From: Paramacrobiotus richtersi
Lineage: Eukaryota > Tardigrada > Eutardigrada > Parachela > Macrobiotidae
Assembly: GCA_034698045.1 (NCBI GenBank)
Contig: JAQGAU010000739.1
Coordinates: 1 to 24,446 of the forward strand
DNA: 24,446 bases
Direction of reading: 5' to 3'
The notes under the pieces were generated by a model. The model did not search any database. It saw only the letters and a list, made by a program, of their open reading frames with translations, and was not told where the DNA came from. Shown here one piece after another: positions 9,944 through 20,553 of this stretch (the first letter of the stretch is position 1; each line of letters begins with the position of its first letter). A program made the position numbers and the translations under genes.

Positions 9944-10670
9944 ATTCGGAACGAGAAAAACACCCGCGAATTAATTAGTAGTTAAACTACGAGTAGTTCA
10001 ACTCGTACTTCTATGAGTTCTGTCGTACGTTTCATCGGAACTTTTCAGTCATTTACGTATTGGTTGAATACGCCTGGTTGCCGTAGTAAGCTTAAGCTGG
10101 CTCTGACCCCGTCATGAAAAAATCGCTTAAACGGATCAATCAGGTTCAGTCTTGAAATAATGTAGTAATTGTTAGTATCTACAGTTTTTTCTCCTAGATC
10201 TTTTATGGGCTTATTTTGTACATTAGCCTCCTTGTTCTGGATTATATATCTACCGGAATTCTGTCCTCATTGGTATGGCGGTTAATGCCAGCGGAAACCA
10301 GGAATAGAGTTGAGCAAGCGCTAATTTTCACTGTATGGCATTCTTCTGTCTGGTTTGGATGGTCTTATGGTGGTCCGGTTATTATGGACTCAAGCTGACT
10401 GATTAGGTTGTTTTTGTATCAGAGAAGCTTTGCGTTGCTTTTGATTAAAACTGCTAGCAAAAATTACAGTGTTTATGCTGATATGTTTGAATTTCAGTCT
10501 GGCTAAATTAAACGGATTGTATAGTTTAATTTGTGGGTGAATTCTAAAATTTTTCCTATTGTTTTTGGTTTTTCGTACAATAGACATATATTTATAATTA
10601 GCTTCAGAGTAGAAAGTACAGCAAAACAACCTAATGGTGGCTACCGATATATATCGTTCTTGTGGTAAAA

Positions 10671-10686
10671 CCGTAGTGCAGTGGAT
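10671..10686 (+). repeat. tRNA-like A-box motif, relic B intron 2
   Basis: CCGTAGTGCAGTGGAT. It probably corresponds to the copies at 1826 (A) and 19367 (E). Confidence 0.6.
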
Positions 10687-11135
10687 ATGTAAGCGCGCAA
10701 GACACGTGTACCTATTACTTGTAAAATTATACAACGTTATCTTCATCGGTACTTCTAATTCATTCTGTATTTCTAGGGTACAAATTTTTCAGCAGCTCCG
10801 CGTACATTTAGCTGCTACATTTTGAGTAAGCTTTATGAATTCATGTAAACTTGTGACTATGAAACTAGATATACAGATACTGTGTGTGATAGCTACGTTT
10901 CCGTTTACGAACAGTATTGTTAGGCAGTTTTATACAAAATAAGCAATGTTCCGTGTAATACGTGCAACTTTCGCCACATCGTTAATTATAGTAAACAGAA
11001 GAACAGTGCTAGAAATAAAGCCAGTCCTTTGGGTCCAATACAGCCGTATGCACTTTTGTACCGTGAACACAGAAATGCAAAAACCAACGGCTTGTAAAAC
11101 TCCCGGCAGTGATGTTGTACTGGATATTATGGTGT

Positions 11136-11151
11136 TGTAGTGCAGTGGCTT
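11136..11151 (+). repeat. Extra tRNA-like A-box motif, relic B intron 2
   Basis: TTGTAGTGCAGTGGCT. Unlike the others it has no counterpart that I can see in A or E, so it looks like a separate insertion. Confidence 0.6.
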
Positions 11152-11776
11152 CGACCGCAGATTCTGTATCCCGTCTGGTAATCCTCTGTATAGGCGTATG
11201 ACGTAAAAGTGAAGCAAATGCCACAGTGAACTTCCAAAAGTTTTTATAACTCGGTGCGGTTATTTTTATTGCGCTCCAAGTTAAATACTCCGAAAAATAC
11301 TCTATTACTGACTGTTAATGTGGAAAACGATCGGCATATTTTGAAATTTTACCTGATGAGTATGCGAACATTTGTAAATTATTAGCGCTGTTGCGAAGTT
11401 CCCTTTTTTTTGCATTTTGGTGTCACTTACGAGAAATTTTAGTAGATGGCCGAGTTTTTCCATGGACAGTTTCTCACTTATCAGCGGAAGTTTTACGTTG
11501 TTGTCCATAGTCTTTTCGGCTGTTTAACGGTACGAGAATAATTCTTCCTTTGTAAAAGTGAAAATGGTAGATAATGCAGAAAATCTCCTGCAATGAGTGG
11601 AAAATTGTAGGAAGCCCTTATATTAGTGAGGAATTTAAGGAACAGTAATAAGGAACATAAAGTATATCTGCTATTTAATCGTAAAAAGACTATGTGAAGT
11701 CAGTTTTCAGTATACACTGTTCTCAATGTCTTATGCGCTGGCTTTTTTATAGTTTATTCGATTTATTTAATTACAG

Positions 11777-11791
11777 AGCCACTGCACTACG
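11777..11791 (-). repeat. tRNA-like A-box motif, relic B intron 6, reverse
   Basis: GCCACTGCACTACG is the perfect reverse complement of the core CGTAGTGCAGTGGC. It is the counterpart of 3497 in copy A. Confidence 0.65.
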
Positions 11792-12347
11792 TAAACCAGT
11801 GAGGACTACACAGCGTGATGTATACTGTAAGAAATTTGCTAAAATTTAATTAATGAAACCATGTTTTCTGGAAACCATTGTGTTTGAACTGTGTATTTTG
11901 TGATTGAGTATCATGTCGTAATATCGCGTACTACTATATGTGGAAGTACTAAGCGCCGCGCGCGACAATGTCCTACTGTAACTTTTGAGTATAATTAAAA
12001 CTGATGGTTTAACTGACGACGACGGTCGGACGTTTGTGAGTTATTCTAATTTAATTTTTGCCAGACATCATGAATAAACATCCGATAAAGTTCACAAACA
12101 ACCAGTATGCACTCGAAAGGTCTTTGCAGGTCTACGCGTGTTTTCGTGTGGTCTCGGTCGTATTTTCGTTTGCTCATACGAGTTGACATAATTGTAGAGA
12201 ATTTACAACGAGGAAAACGGTATGGCAGTCGTGTTATTGACATGCGAGTCAAAACGCGGCATTTCCGAGCGATTTGGAGGATCTAGACCGTATGTACTGC
12301 TTATGCCACTTCAACTTGGGATAACTCTTTAAGCTGATGTTTAACAG

Positions 12348-12487
12348 GTTGGATGGGAATGTTCGGCGCATACATACTGCGGTTACCATGAACCAAGTGA
12401 TCCGGGAGTGGTCAGCCGATGCGGAGCTGGTCATTTTGAATCTGCCTCGACCGCCGAAAAGCCACCGCGAACCGAACGAAATGAACT
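12348..12487 (+). CDS. KCC relic B exon 18, still open
   Basis: Same length as exon 18 of copy A (140 bp), acceptor TTAACAG and donor GTAAAA retained, no stop in frame. It reads [20 protein letters not shown] and ends [11 protein letters not shown]. Met to Ile beside the regulatory Thr is the main change. It could be a relic only, or an alternative 3' exon for copy A. Confidence 0.6.
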
Positions 12488-12662
12488 GTAAAAGGCATTT
12501 TCGTATCTGTACAAATCTTCACCGGAACAGTTTTTTTATAAGTGAAAAAAACTGTAGGTCTGTCGTTGACTGTCTCTTTATGTTAGAAAAGTACCGATCA
12601 TGCACCGCTTTGAAAGAATTTTGGGACAACCGATTTCACACGAGCATTCGTTGTTTCTGTAG

Positions 12663-12754
12663 ATATGGAATTTATGGAGGTTTTGACCAATGGACTGAAG
12701 CGTGTGTTGATGGTTCGCGGAGCCGGACGCGAAGTTGTGACAGTCTATTCGTGA
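12663..12754 (+). CDS. KCC relic B exon 19, still open with stop
   Basis: 92 bp as in copy A, acceptor TTTCTGTAG kept. It reads [19 protein letters not shown] and ends [10 protein letters not shown], then TGA at 12752-12754. Only conservative changes are seen. With exon 18B it forms a complete substitute C-terminal end. Confidence 0.6.
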
Positions 12755-13024
12755 CCTATGTCATATAGAAGAACCGGTCGTTTTCTGTGATACGAGTAGC
12801 ATGTTTTTGACCATTTTATCTGTGTTAAGCTTCCTGCCAGCCTCAGAGCCGTGCTTTCCGGTTTGCTAGTTCCTATGATACTTACGTGTGTTAACTGAGC
12901 TTTACTGTTTTTATTTGGGTAAACTGTTTTGCTGTGGCATACCAGCGGGTTTTGCAAAGAATCGACAAAAATTTTGAGCTTGGACTGAAAGCCAGTAAAT
13001 GGCATTGATGTTGATCAAGAAGGT
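12755..13024 (+). repeat. Duplicated KCC 3' flank, relic B
   Basis: Closely matches 9685-9943 after copy A, including the stretch around TTAAGCTTCCTGCCAGCCTC. Confidence 0.85.
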
Positions 13025-13070
13025 TTGATTTATGTTACTGAACCGCAAAATTGTCATGGCGATCCCCATA

Positions 13071-13085
13071 AGCCACTTCACTACG
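13071..13085 (-). repeat. tRNA-like A-box motif with B-box, reverse
   Basis: Reverse complement TCGTAGTGAAGTGGC. On the minus strand GCGGTTCAGTAAC follows about 35 bp on, a good B-box. Shares flanks with the copy at 21196. Confidence 0.65.
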
Positions 13086-13138
13086 AAAACCATCGGGTGC
13101 ATATATATAACTAACAGCGGCTCTTCGCCGGTAACCAA

Positions 13139-13735
13139 ATGATGTCCCAGTTTGCATTATCACTCCCGAAAACTCACATACGACAATCGCTGGTGTTTTG
13201 TTGTGTGTGTTGATCTGCTGCGGCTTAGTTTGCTACGGATCAAAAGCCTATAGATACTGAAAGCAGCATAATAGTTAATCCGGCCAACCGTTAGAATCAG
13301 AATTGAGCCTTGACACTACGTCGCATTTTTGCAATTTTGTACATTATTAATAATCCGAACGCTTATTGTTAGATATGTGCACGTGCGTACTGCGGTGAAA
13401 GTGGATTGAACATACGGTACATCGGTATGTTTACAGTGTAGTGAGATTGAACTGTCTTCAACGCCTCTATTGTACGAATAAGAGAATAGCGAAATCACAA
13501 ATGAACGACATTTAATTAAAATAAATAACATTACTTTTGGTTTTGTGACCTTAGTATTACATAGCAGTAGTGATGACAACGTCATTCCAGCTGGGGACCA
13601 CGTTCTATTTCCGCTTTTATCACTGATTTCTGTCGTTGACGGGCGCCGTGCTGGCTGTGGCGATCATGTTCTTTTCGTCGTGATATTACACCTGTACTGC
13701 CATCGTTACGGCCTCCATTACCACAAAATAGTATA
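13139..13735 (+). pseudogene. KCC relic C (exons 9 and 10 only)
   Basis: Begins with the end of intron 8 (CCCAGTTTGCATTATCA shared with 4750 onward). Exon 9 is cut to 13218-13238 with its acceptor AG changed to TG. Intron 9 follows, then exon 10 at 13580-13735, which has lost its acceptor, gained small insertions and stops (a Trp codon is TGA in CGTGATATTAC) and dissolves near its end. Transcription-competent splice signals are gone. Confidence 0.8.
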
Positions 13736-14279
13736 TCTAAATATATGTAGATTATTACAGTAAGTTCGTGGCAGTACATACAATATACGGAAATGCCGCC
13801 TTCCGACTCAGACGTTATGATCATCTTCACATGACTGCCGTACCGTTTTAATGCTCGTTGAAAAAATCCCGTATTTACACGTGATACGGCAAATTCGTTT
13901 ACTGATGTCACCGTTTACATTTTAAACAATAATAAGAAGATGAACCCATAGTAATCAAGATATATCCTTCCGATCACCAGGGAATTCGCAACGAACCAGT
14001 TGACTAATTGATATACCGGCGTTGCTGTTCCTTTGTATCATTTTTTGAACATTTACCGAGCATTTGTAGTAGCATTTTGAAGAATTTGATTTCCGATTTA
14101 GCTGATGATAAAAAAGCGATAAAAAGATCGCACGAACAAGGAAAGTTTGAAATACGTATTAATTATGATATAAGAGGGGAAAATCTACGAGGGATCTTTT
14201 TTTGAACTGATTATACATGTTACAGGCTTCCCGACTAACAAAAAAGTCTGACAATGTGAGGTCGCATTTTATTTGTCTG
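13736..14279. other. Non-coding spacer between relics C and D
   Basis: No exon match, repeat or credible gene is visible. It contains short chance reading frames only. It may be unrecognisable intron sequence of the array. Confidence 0.5.
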
Positions 14280-14895
14280 TACAGTATGTCGCTCTTCAGT
14301 ATATTTTGTGCGAAATGTATGGTCTGAAATGCTTGCATGTGTTAGACTGCACATACTGAACGGAAAGTTTTTATTGATGCAAAGACGAACGACAGCATAA
14401 TTAAAAACAATGGCATCAGCTCAACAGATTATAAAATTACTGTACTTTAACCTTATTATTTTTAAATTTACCTTTGGTTCCATGGCTCTCATCTGCTAGT
14501 AGCATCATCCCAGCGGGAGACCGCGTTCACCGCTTTTGTCAATGTCCGGTGTCGTAGACGGGCGCGTTGACGGTTGTGGCTTTAACAGTTGTTCATTTCG
14601 TCGTGGTATATTACGCCTGTATGGTCATAGTTATAGCCACCATTGATTTCCGGGGTGCGGAAATAGAATGGGAAGAAGACTGGAGTGGTTTGGCTTTGTC
14701 CACATGTAAACACGCTTTTCGATATGGCATATCCATTTTGCTTGATGCAGAAATTTATGTCATTCGTATACGAGTATGCATGTGTTTTTTGCACGCAGGT
14801 ATCAAAATTAATGTAAAACTGACACATGAATTTATACAAGCAACAAATCCGGCATTATTTGTGGTACGTCCAGTTTATGGAGAACAGCGTGGTTG

Positions 14896-14911
14896 TCGTA
14901 GTACAGTGGCT
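14896..14911 (+). repeat. tRNA-like A-box motif, relic D intron 10
   Basis: TCGTAGTACAGTGGCT. Counterpart of 6216 (A) and 22176 (E). Confidence 0.65.
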
Positions 14912-15432
14912 TCTGGAGAAATGGCCTACTTGTGCTCAACTATGAAACTACTTTCATTTAAGCAAAACTTCATAACTGCATTTTAAACTTTTTTGTATCG
15001 ATACGTTCTTTATTGGTACTCGTACTGGATGGGTATGGAGCGTGTCGCAGAAAAGTGAAGCTGGATTATACACAGAGAACAGTAAACAAAATATACTCAT
15101 CGGTAATTACCGGTATTTTGAACTTGATTTTGACAGCTCCAACGCCAACAAGTTCACGTCAACTATACGAAAAACTGACGGCCTCAGTTGTTGGTGGTTT
15201 GCCTGCTGGATGGTGGTACGAAGGCGGTGCATCAGGAGTAACAGTTACTGTTGTTTCTTGAGTTGTATCCATTTCTGGACGGCTCGGAAGTCATATTTTT
15301 TCCCGCTGACTATGCGTGTCAGTTTTGCTTACAATCACTGGACAGGAATCTAATCTACCGGATATGTAATGGAATCTTTTCCTGTTCGTTTAAACTTTAA
15401 CACAATCGGTTGCTTGTTTGAAATTGTGGTGA

Positions 15433-15448
15433 TTCGTAGTGTAGTGGC
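15433..15448 (+). repeat. tRNA-like A-box motif, relic D intron 12
   Basis: TTCGTAGTGTAGTGGC. Counterpart of 7138 (A) and 22552 (E). Confidence 0.65.
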
Positions 15449-15925
15449 AGCAGCTTATAGTCAGCAAGTTAAGCCATATATAACAGAAAGCAAATGATAA
15501 TCAAAAGATGTATTAGCAATAGCTTTATTTTTTTAATGGAATTTGTCGTATTCGAGTACAGACTATGTAAATATCTAATTTTCTCAGCAATAGGCAAATT
15601 CTAATCCTATTGGAAAAGGGGTAAGTATGCGTTACTACAGATACATTGCGAACCTGTCACGCGGCGCCTTGTCCCTTCCTGACGCCGAAGAACATTACCT
15701 CCTCCCAGAAAAACTGTGAGAAGATTCGTGGATGTGTGGATATATTGGGTGGATTGTTCACGATGGAGAACTGCATGCTCATGTTACTGCCGTTCCGATT
15801 ATTAATTTTACCGTCGCCCGTAAGTTTGTATGCAGTGTGTGACTGGGTTTGTAAATGTAGGAAATAACTGTTTTTTTCTGAGCCGGGAGATAATACGGGG
15901 CAAATTCAGAAAGAGTTGGAAACTT

Positions 15926-15934
15926 TTCTCTATA
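15926..15934. repeat. Left target-site duplication of the transposon
   Basis: TTCTCTATA, repeated at 16807-16815 on the other side of the element. The two copies interrupt the exon-14 reading at the Phe-Leu-Tyr codons. Confidence 0.8.
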
Positions 15935-16061
15935 GAGTGAGGCTATAGCCACCCATTTTCACCCGTAAAAGGCTATAGCCACCCATGTTCACCCATAAAG
16001 TGCTATAGGCACCCATATTCGAATTCGAAAAAGTGCACCCACAAACGCTAAAGCCACCCAT
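15935..16061 (+). repeat. Left terminal inverted repeat
   Basis: Four GCTATAGCCACCCAT-type units spaced about 30, 30 and 45 bp. The core GGCTATAGCC is itself a 10-bp palindrome. The outermost six bases do not pair with the right end. Confidence 0.85.
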
Positions 16062-16145
16062 AAAGAAAAAAAAATAAAAAACAACATTCGATGTTGAAAA
16101 TCGGAAATTCGAAATCGGAGACTGAGCGCGGGCTGGATCACAGCT

Positions 16146-16571
16146 TTGCAGAAAATGCAGCATGATTTCCAAGATCAGCTGTTCATCGACGCAGTTGACT
16201 TCTACTCTGCAGACTCGCAGTTATCTGCCTGCGGATTCTGCACTACCGCCAAAGCAGTGATAAATCAGGTGACCACTGGTGACTGGGTACTGCTTGCACA
16301 GATTGAAGGTCTTATTTATCTACAGTATGACTCCGGTTACCAGCACGACCTTCCAGAGATTCCTCCGTTCGTCCCTGAGCATATCCAGAAACTGATTGGC
16401 CTTAACCGGAACTGAACTTAACTGTCTGTCACTATTCTATTCCCGTTGGTACCAGAGCAGGAAAACGGCTCTGACTGTGGGTTGTTTGCGATCGCTTTCG
16501 CAGTAGATCTGATTTTAGGCCAACAGCCTGAGAACTGTAGATTTAACCGCGAAAGAATGCGTAGACATTTT
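16146..16571 (+). pseudogene. Ulp1/C48-like cysteine protease remnant inside the transposon
   Basis: Resembles the small C48 (SUMO/Ulp1-type) proteases often found in animal mobile elements. First part (Met at 16155) reads to a TGA at 16413; a TAA follows at 16419; the same frame then continues to a TAA at 16569-16571. Aligned to the family: GDWVLLAQIEG stands where the catalytic His-Trp motif (HWV) is expected, QYDSGY carries the Asp, and EQENGSDCGLFAIAFA holds the Gln and catalytic Cys. The His is replaced by Asp, so together with the two stops this copy is presumably dead. Some of the gap could be an intron. The upstream start of the domain is missing. Confidence 0.75.
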
Positions 16572-16689
16572 AAGACGTAATGTTGTAAAATTTTGAAACT
16601 GAGCGCGTTTTCTGCTGTCGGAGGACGCTCGAGAACGCAGCGGCAGCCCGCAGCGCACGTACTAGTAGCAAAATAAAAATTGACGCGAT

Positions 16690-16806
16690 ATGGGTGGCTA
16701 TAGTCTTTGTGGGTGTAGGTAAGGATATGGGTCGCTATAGCGATTTATGGGTGTTATGGGTATCTATAGCGGTTGTGGGTGTTTATGGGTGGCTATAGCC
16801 ATTTCC
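16690..16806 (-). repeat. Right terminal inverted repeat
   Basis: Four inverted units of the form ATGGGTGGCTATAGCC with one to three changes. The outermost (16785-16800) is a perfect inverse of the left unit at 15941-15956. Confidence 0.85.
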
Positions 16807-16815
16807 TTCTCTATA
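16807..16815. repeat. Right target-site duplication of the transposon
   Basis: TTCTCTATA, identical to 15926-15934. The exon-14 codons resume just after it (GGTCTGCG). Confidence 0.8.
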
Positions 16816-16935
16816 TATGGTCTGCGCATAATTGCCGAAGCACATGTTGTCGGTAAGCATTGTCCATTGATATCACTGTTTTTTACATATCAGGATTTTT
16901 CGACCCACTCTAGCATTTCCTTTCGTTTTGATATA

Positions 16936-16975
16936 ATTATTCTCTTAGCTATCATAGGAGAATTATTCTCTTAGC
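16936..16975. repeat. Short direct repeat in relic D intron 14
   Basis: ATTATTCTCTTAGC appears twice, 26 bp apart. It is absent from the same intron of copy A, so it is a local duplication. Confidence 0.6.
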
Positions 16976-17995
16976 AATCACGATCCATGTACTATTAATA
17001 TAATTTTATGCATCTTACATGTTAGCACAATCCGTATCAGGAAATCAATGGCGAATGCGTAGAGTAAGGGCTAATTGTACAGATCGTCTATGAGCGACTG
17101 GACAGGGAAACACTCTCGATCTATCTGATAACAAATGTCAGCGTTGAAACTGTTCCTTTTTTTTCCACTAATGTCTCATATACCACAATTTTTGTAATAC
17201 CACAGTACCACAATATAACCACAATTTTTGTCCAGAAATGTGCAGCGGAGACATTTCCGCCTACACATACAAGCGCACTATCCTAAAAGAACAGCGCGTC
17301 AAACTCTTTAAAAAAATGAAGTCAACCAAGCCGGAAAGCCTCAAGAATAACGTGACGATTGTCTTCGCGAATTGCTACCCCACATGACTTTTTGTATCGT
17401 TTGCCTCGCATGTGCAGCTGATCGTCGACCAGTCGCACGCCATCAACATTACCGACTTCCTTACCTCCGCGGCACACTCCAAACCCCCCAAGAAGATCAG
17501 CATCAACACCCACCCCATGATCATCTCCAGCACGGTCGAGGAAGCGCTGGCCGAGCAGAGCGAAGAAGAAGCCTTGGCGGAAGATGTTACGAGGATAATG
17601 GGGTGTTATGGTTAATGGGGACCGTCGGTGTCGCGGGTCCCGAGGGCGGAGACTGCTGATAGCGCGGATAAGCAGGTAGGATACGACTGAAATTGGTTGT
17701 TGATCTCAAAACGGCCGTCTCGTACAGCTGTAGATTTTTATTTGTTCCAATGCGATTCGGCAACAGTGTGTATCTACAACATGTACTAAATTACTAATAC
17801 ATGATGTATACAAGCTTTTTTAGAAAATTCATCAGTTGTGAATATTGACAGCTACATAAATCAGTGTCTTTAGATATTTGATCGATGAAACAACCAATGG
17901 ATCTTTAAAAGCCTAGTACTGTCTAGTCTTCCTAAGGTATGGTACTTTAGATCGCTGCGTTTCATCTCTGTTAATTGCTTAATGCGTAAAGCGGT

Positions 17996-18011
17996 TCGTA
18001 GTGCAGTGGCT
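17996..18011 (+). repeat. tRNA-like A-box motif, relic D intron 16
   Basis: TCGTAGTGCAGTGGCT, exact consensus. Counterpart of 8834 (A) and 23273 (E); the B-box has decayed to CCAGTTAGAAA. Confidence 0.65.
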
Positions 18012-18962
18012 GATTGAGGTCGTGACCACTATGCGCTGCCAGTTAGAAAACTTACGACAGCACTTTCCTAGAGTACAATATAGAATAAAAACTCGTTTTT
18101 TGTTTATGATTTTTATTACAGAAGTGGATTGTACCGTTTGTTTATAATATTTTATTCTCTTCTCTCTGTAACATTATTTCAATATATTGATATTGTATCG
18201 TACACGAATCTGCAACCATGCGATTCCCAATAAAATTGTCGTTTGTTTGACATACATTAGCATGTCATTAAAAATATGCGGTATTTAGTGAATTGCTGAT
18301 CCGCCCTTCGCGTCTAAGCTTAAGCTTTCGGCGATCGGCCGGTATTTCCATTACCTGATTTAATCGTAGAGAATTTACAACGAGGAAAACGGTATGGCAG
18401 TCGTGTTTAAATTGACATCCGAGTCAGAAAGCGGCATTTCCGAGCGATTTGGAGGATCTGTACCGTAAATACTGCCTATGTTGATTGGGGATTGCACTTC
18501 TAGCCGATGTTGATGAGGTTGGAGTGAACTGTCAGGCGCATGCACACGGCGGTCACCATGAACCAAGCGATCCGGGAGAGGTCAGCCGATGCAGTGCTGG
18601 TCATTTTGAATCAACCTCGACCTCCGAAAAGCCACCGCAAACCCAACGAAATGAACTGTAAGAGACACTTCTGTATTCGTACAATCAGTCACCGAAACAG
18701 TTTTGTTTCATTCAAGTCAAACAAATTATCCATTTTGCAGGTATATTACTGCACAAGTAGTCTACTCTTCCAATTATTACGTTAAAAATACCGGACATGC
18801 ATCGTTTAAAAATATTGTATGACAACTAATTCCACAAAGCGTTACCCACGATCATTCGCTGTTTCTGTAGATATGGAGTTTGTTGAAGTCCTAACCGATG
18901 GACTGAAGCGTGCTTTGATGGTTCACTGAGCCGGACGGGATGTTGAAACAATCTATTCGTGA

Positions 18963-19200
18963 CCTTGTTGTATATTAGAACCGGCCGTTTTCTGTGATAT
19001 GTAGCATGTCTTGACCATTTTATCTGTGTTAAGCTTCCTGCCAGCCTTTCCGGTATGCTAGTTTCTGTGATACTTGTACTTACGTCTGTTATAACTGAGC
19101 TTTGTTGTTTTTATTAGCGTAAACTATTCGGTTGCGTTTTGCTGTGGCAAGCCAGCGGTTTTTGCACAGATCGACAAAAGTTATGAGCTTGGCCCTAATA
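18963..19200 (+). repeat. Duplicated KCC 3' flank, relic D
   Basis: Matches 9685-9943 with small deletions (TTAAGCTTCCTGCCAGCC kept). Relic E begins directly after it. Confidence 0.8.
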
Positions 19201-19366
19201 AGGTGCTATTCTGTTTACTGACTTTTTTCTCGAATTGTCATTAGAACTGTCAGCAAATATTCCAGCGTTTATGCGAGAAAATTTGCATTGGAATTTTATT
19301 AAAACAGTGTCTTTTTCTGCTTATTTTTTACACTAGACAGTTTGCAGTATGCTCTCACGGTGAAAT

Positions 19367-19382
19367 CGTAGTGTAGTGGATG
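19367..19382 (+). repeat. tRNA-like A-box motif, relic E intron 2
   Basis: TCGTAGTGTAGTGGAT, matching the tRNA-Val 5' region closely. Counterpart of 1826 and 10671. Confidence 0.65.
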
Positions 19383-19660
19383 AGTAAGTGCGTCTTGATC
19401 GATGGAACGAACCACAGTTGACTACTTGATAATAAGATATAATTATATACTGTTGTTCATTTGTAAGTTTTTTTGAAACTTGCCGTAGATTTATTTTAAT
19501 GTACAGATAGTGTTTCGAAGCATTAGATGTCCGACTTCTGCTTATGATAAAAAAGCGTGTGCCAACACTGTACATATACGATATACGAAAATTTGTGCTT
19601 TGCTAGCACCGTTAAGTTTCTCTTTATTCGGTTTCGGGGTCACATACGACAAACTGAAAG

Positions 19661-19685
19661 GCGTTGCCGAGGTTTTCGGCAACGC
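19661..19685. other. Perfect 10-bp hairpin before relic E exon 3
   Basis: GCGTTGCCGA and TCGGCAACGC flank a 5-base loop GGTTT. It has no equivalent at this spot in copy A (1980-2100). Confidence 0.65.
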
Positions 19686-20425
19686 TCCACTTACTGTACA
19701 ACAATTCTTGTAAAATGTGCATATTGGGTGATCGTCTTCTGGCCAAGCAATTCTTTCATCCATGCGTTACAAACGCTTCCTCGCCGCTCCGGGAGATTTT
19801 CTGCACAAACTCATCCTTATCGAGCTGTGATCCGTATATCTAGGAGCAGATAACATATGAAAAGCTGGCTTATCGGGGTATCGCACATTTTACATCACGC
19901 ATTCTTGCGTAATTGTCGGAAATGTTCATAAGTTAGTTACGATACGTTTAATCAGTATGTACGCGGTTGTTGTCCATATTCTTTCCGATTGTCACTGTTA
20001 TGAGAATTGCTCTTCGTTCACAAAGTTAAGGAAAGGTCATTAACAGTTCAGAAAAATCAGTGGACAGAAAAATCAGTTCAGAAAAATACTTTAGAAAACA
20101 GTTATAAAGATATTTTATTAATAAAAACAATGTATATCGAGTAACCAAATGTTGTGTCAAAACTGTACATATTTGAAACAGTTACGAATTTCGTTTATGC
20201 ATGGACTTCAAGGGCAAGCCGTGCTATACACGGTATTTCTAATCTGGTAAATCGCTCACTTATTTTATCGGCTGACAGCTGTGACAACCAGTCGGAAAAA
20301 ACTTGGAATGTATGTACTGTTGATTTTCTCCCGTTGTCAAGCATTACTTTTCGTATTGTCTGATTACTAATTTTCCGCTTCGCACATATTCTGGTTTCTA
20401 TTTTAGCACATATGTTTCTGTTCCT

Positions 20426-20443
20426 TCGATCACCAGTGATCGA
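20426..20443. other. Hairpin in relic E intron 4
   Basis: TCGATCAC and GTGATCGA separated by two bases, with imperfect pairing continuing outward (GTTCC / GGGAAAC). Confidence 0.5.
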
Positions 20444-20457
20444 GGGAAACAATAACA

Positions 20458-20553
20458 TATATATTTATTTCGAATCCAATATATTAATTACATGTATTAC
20501 ATATTATATATTTATTTAGAATTTAATATATTTCTATGTGATTTATTACTTAT
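20458..20553. repeat. AT-rich direct duplication
   Basis: Two diverged units of about 45 bp, each beginning ATATATTTATTT and ending near TTAC, side by side in relic E intron 4. Confidence 0.6.

Larger units (their letters stand above)
10225..12754 (+). pseudogene. KCC relic B (exons 2, 4, 8 fragments; 17, 18, 19)
   Basis: Partial tandem copy of kcc. Exon 2 remnant 10225-10309 has an in-frame TAG and a lost donor (GT to TT). Exon 4 remnant 11476-11529 contains TAA. Exon 8 is reduced to 12131-12157 (the RVFRVVSG codons) and runs directly into the intron upstream of exon 17. Exon 17 (12198-12289) has a 2-bp deletion and a TAG. Exons 18 (12348-12487) and 19 (12663-12754) are open. Exons 3, 5-7 and 9-16 are missing. 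Introns 2, 4 and 6 are recognisable between the exon pieces, so the copy is collinear with A. Confidence 0.9.
15935..16806. mobile_element. MULE-like DNA transposon with repeat-built terminal inverted repeats
   Basis: An 872-bp insertion in exon 14 of relic D. Both ends carry the 16-bp unit GGCTATAGCCACCCAT. Four units point inward on the left (15941, 15971, 16001, 16046) and four inverted ones sit on the right (16690, 16727, 16756, 16785), so the terminal inverted repeats are about 120 bp of subterminal minisatellite. A 9-bp direct repeat flanks it. The middle encodes a Ulp1/C48-like protease remnant and no transposase is visible. Nine-bp target duplications, long inverted repeats and captured or accessory Ulp1 domains are all known in Mutator-like elements (Rehavkus-type elements have minisatellite ends). 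The class is inferred; the insertion itself is directly seen. Confidence 0.82.
14280..18962 (+). pseudogene. KCC relic D (exons 10-19, broken, transposon in exon 14)
   Basis: Starts inside intron 9. Exon 10 14503-14705; exon 11 about 15136-15241 (first third, frameshifted); exon 12 nearly gone; exon 13 15641-15819 (28 bp shorter); exon 14 15881-15934 and 16816-16852, split by a transposon and with a lost acceptor; exon 15 17236-17351 open; exon 16 17412-17675 with acceptor AG to AT and frameshifts; exon 17 18370-18464 with one extra base; exon 18 18518-18657 with TGA after its second codon; exon 19 18871-18962 with TGA at 18937. KLTK has become KSTK at the regulatory site. It is a non-functional copy. 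Intron sequences remain alignable to A, notably around 16998-17147. Confidence 0.9.

Noticed and set aside
15930..16172. Minus-strand reading frame with repeated MGGYS
   Set aside because: It is the translation of the left inverted-repeat units of the transposon, not a gene.
15926..16806. CRISPR-like array from the spaced GGCTATAGCC units
   Set aside because: Units on the two sides are inverted relative to each other, spacing is irregular, and a target-site duplication flanks the block, so these are transposon ends in a eukaryotic genome.
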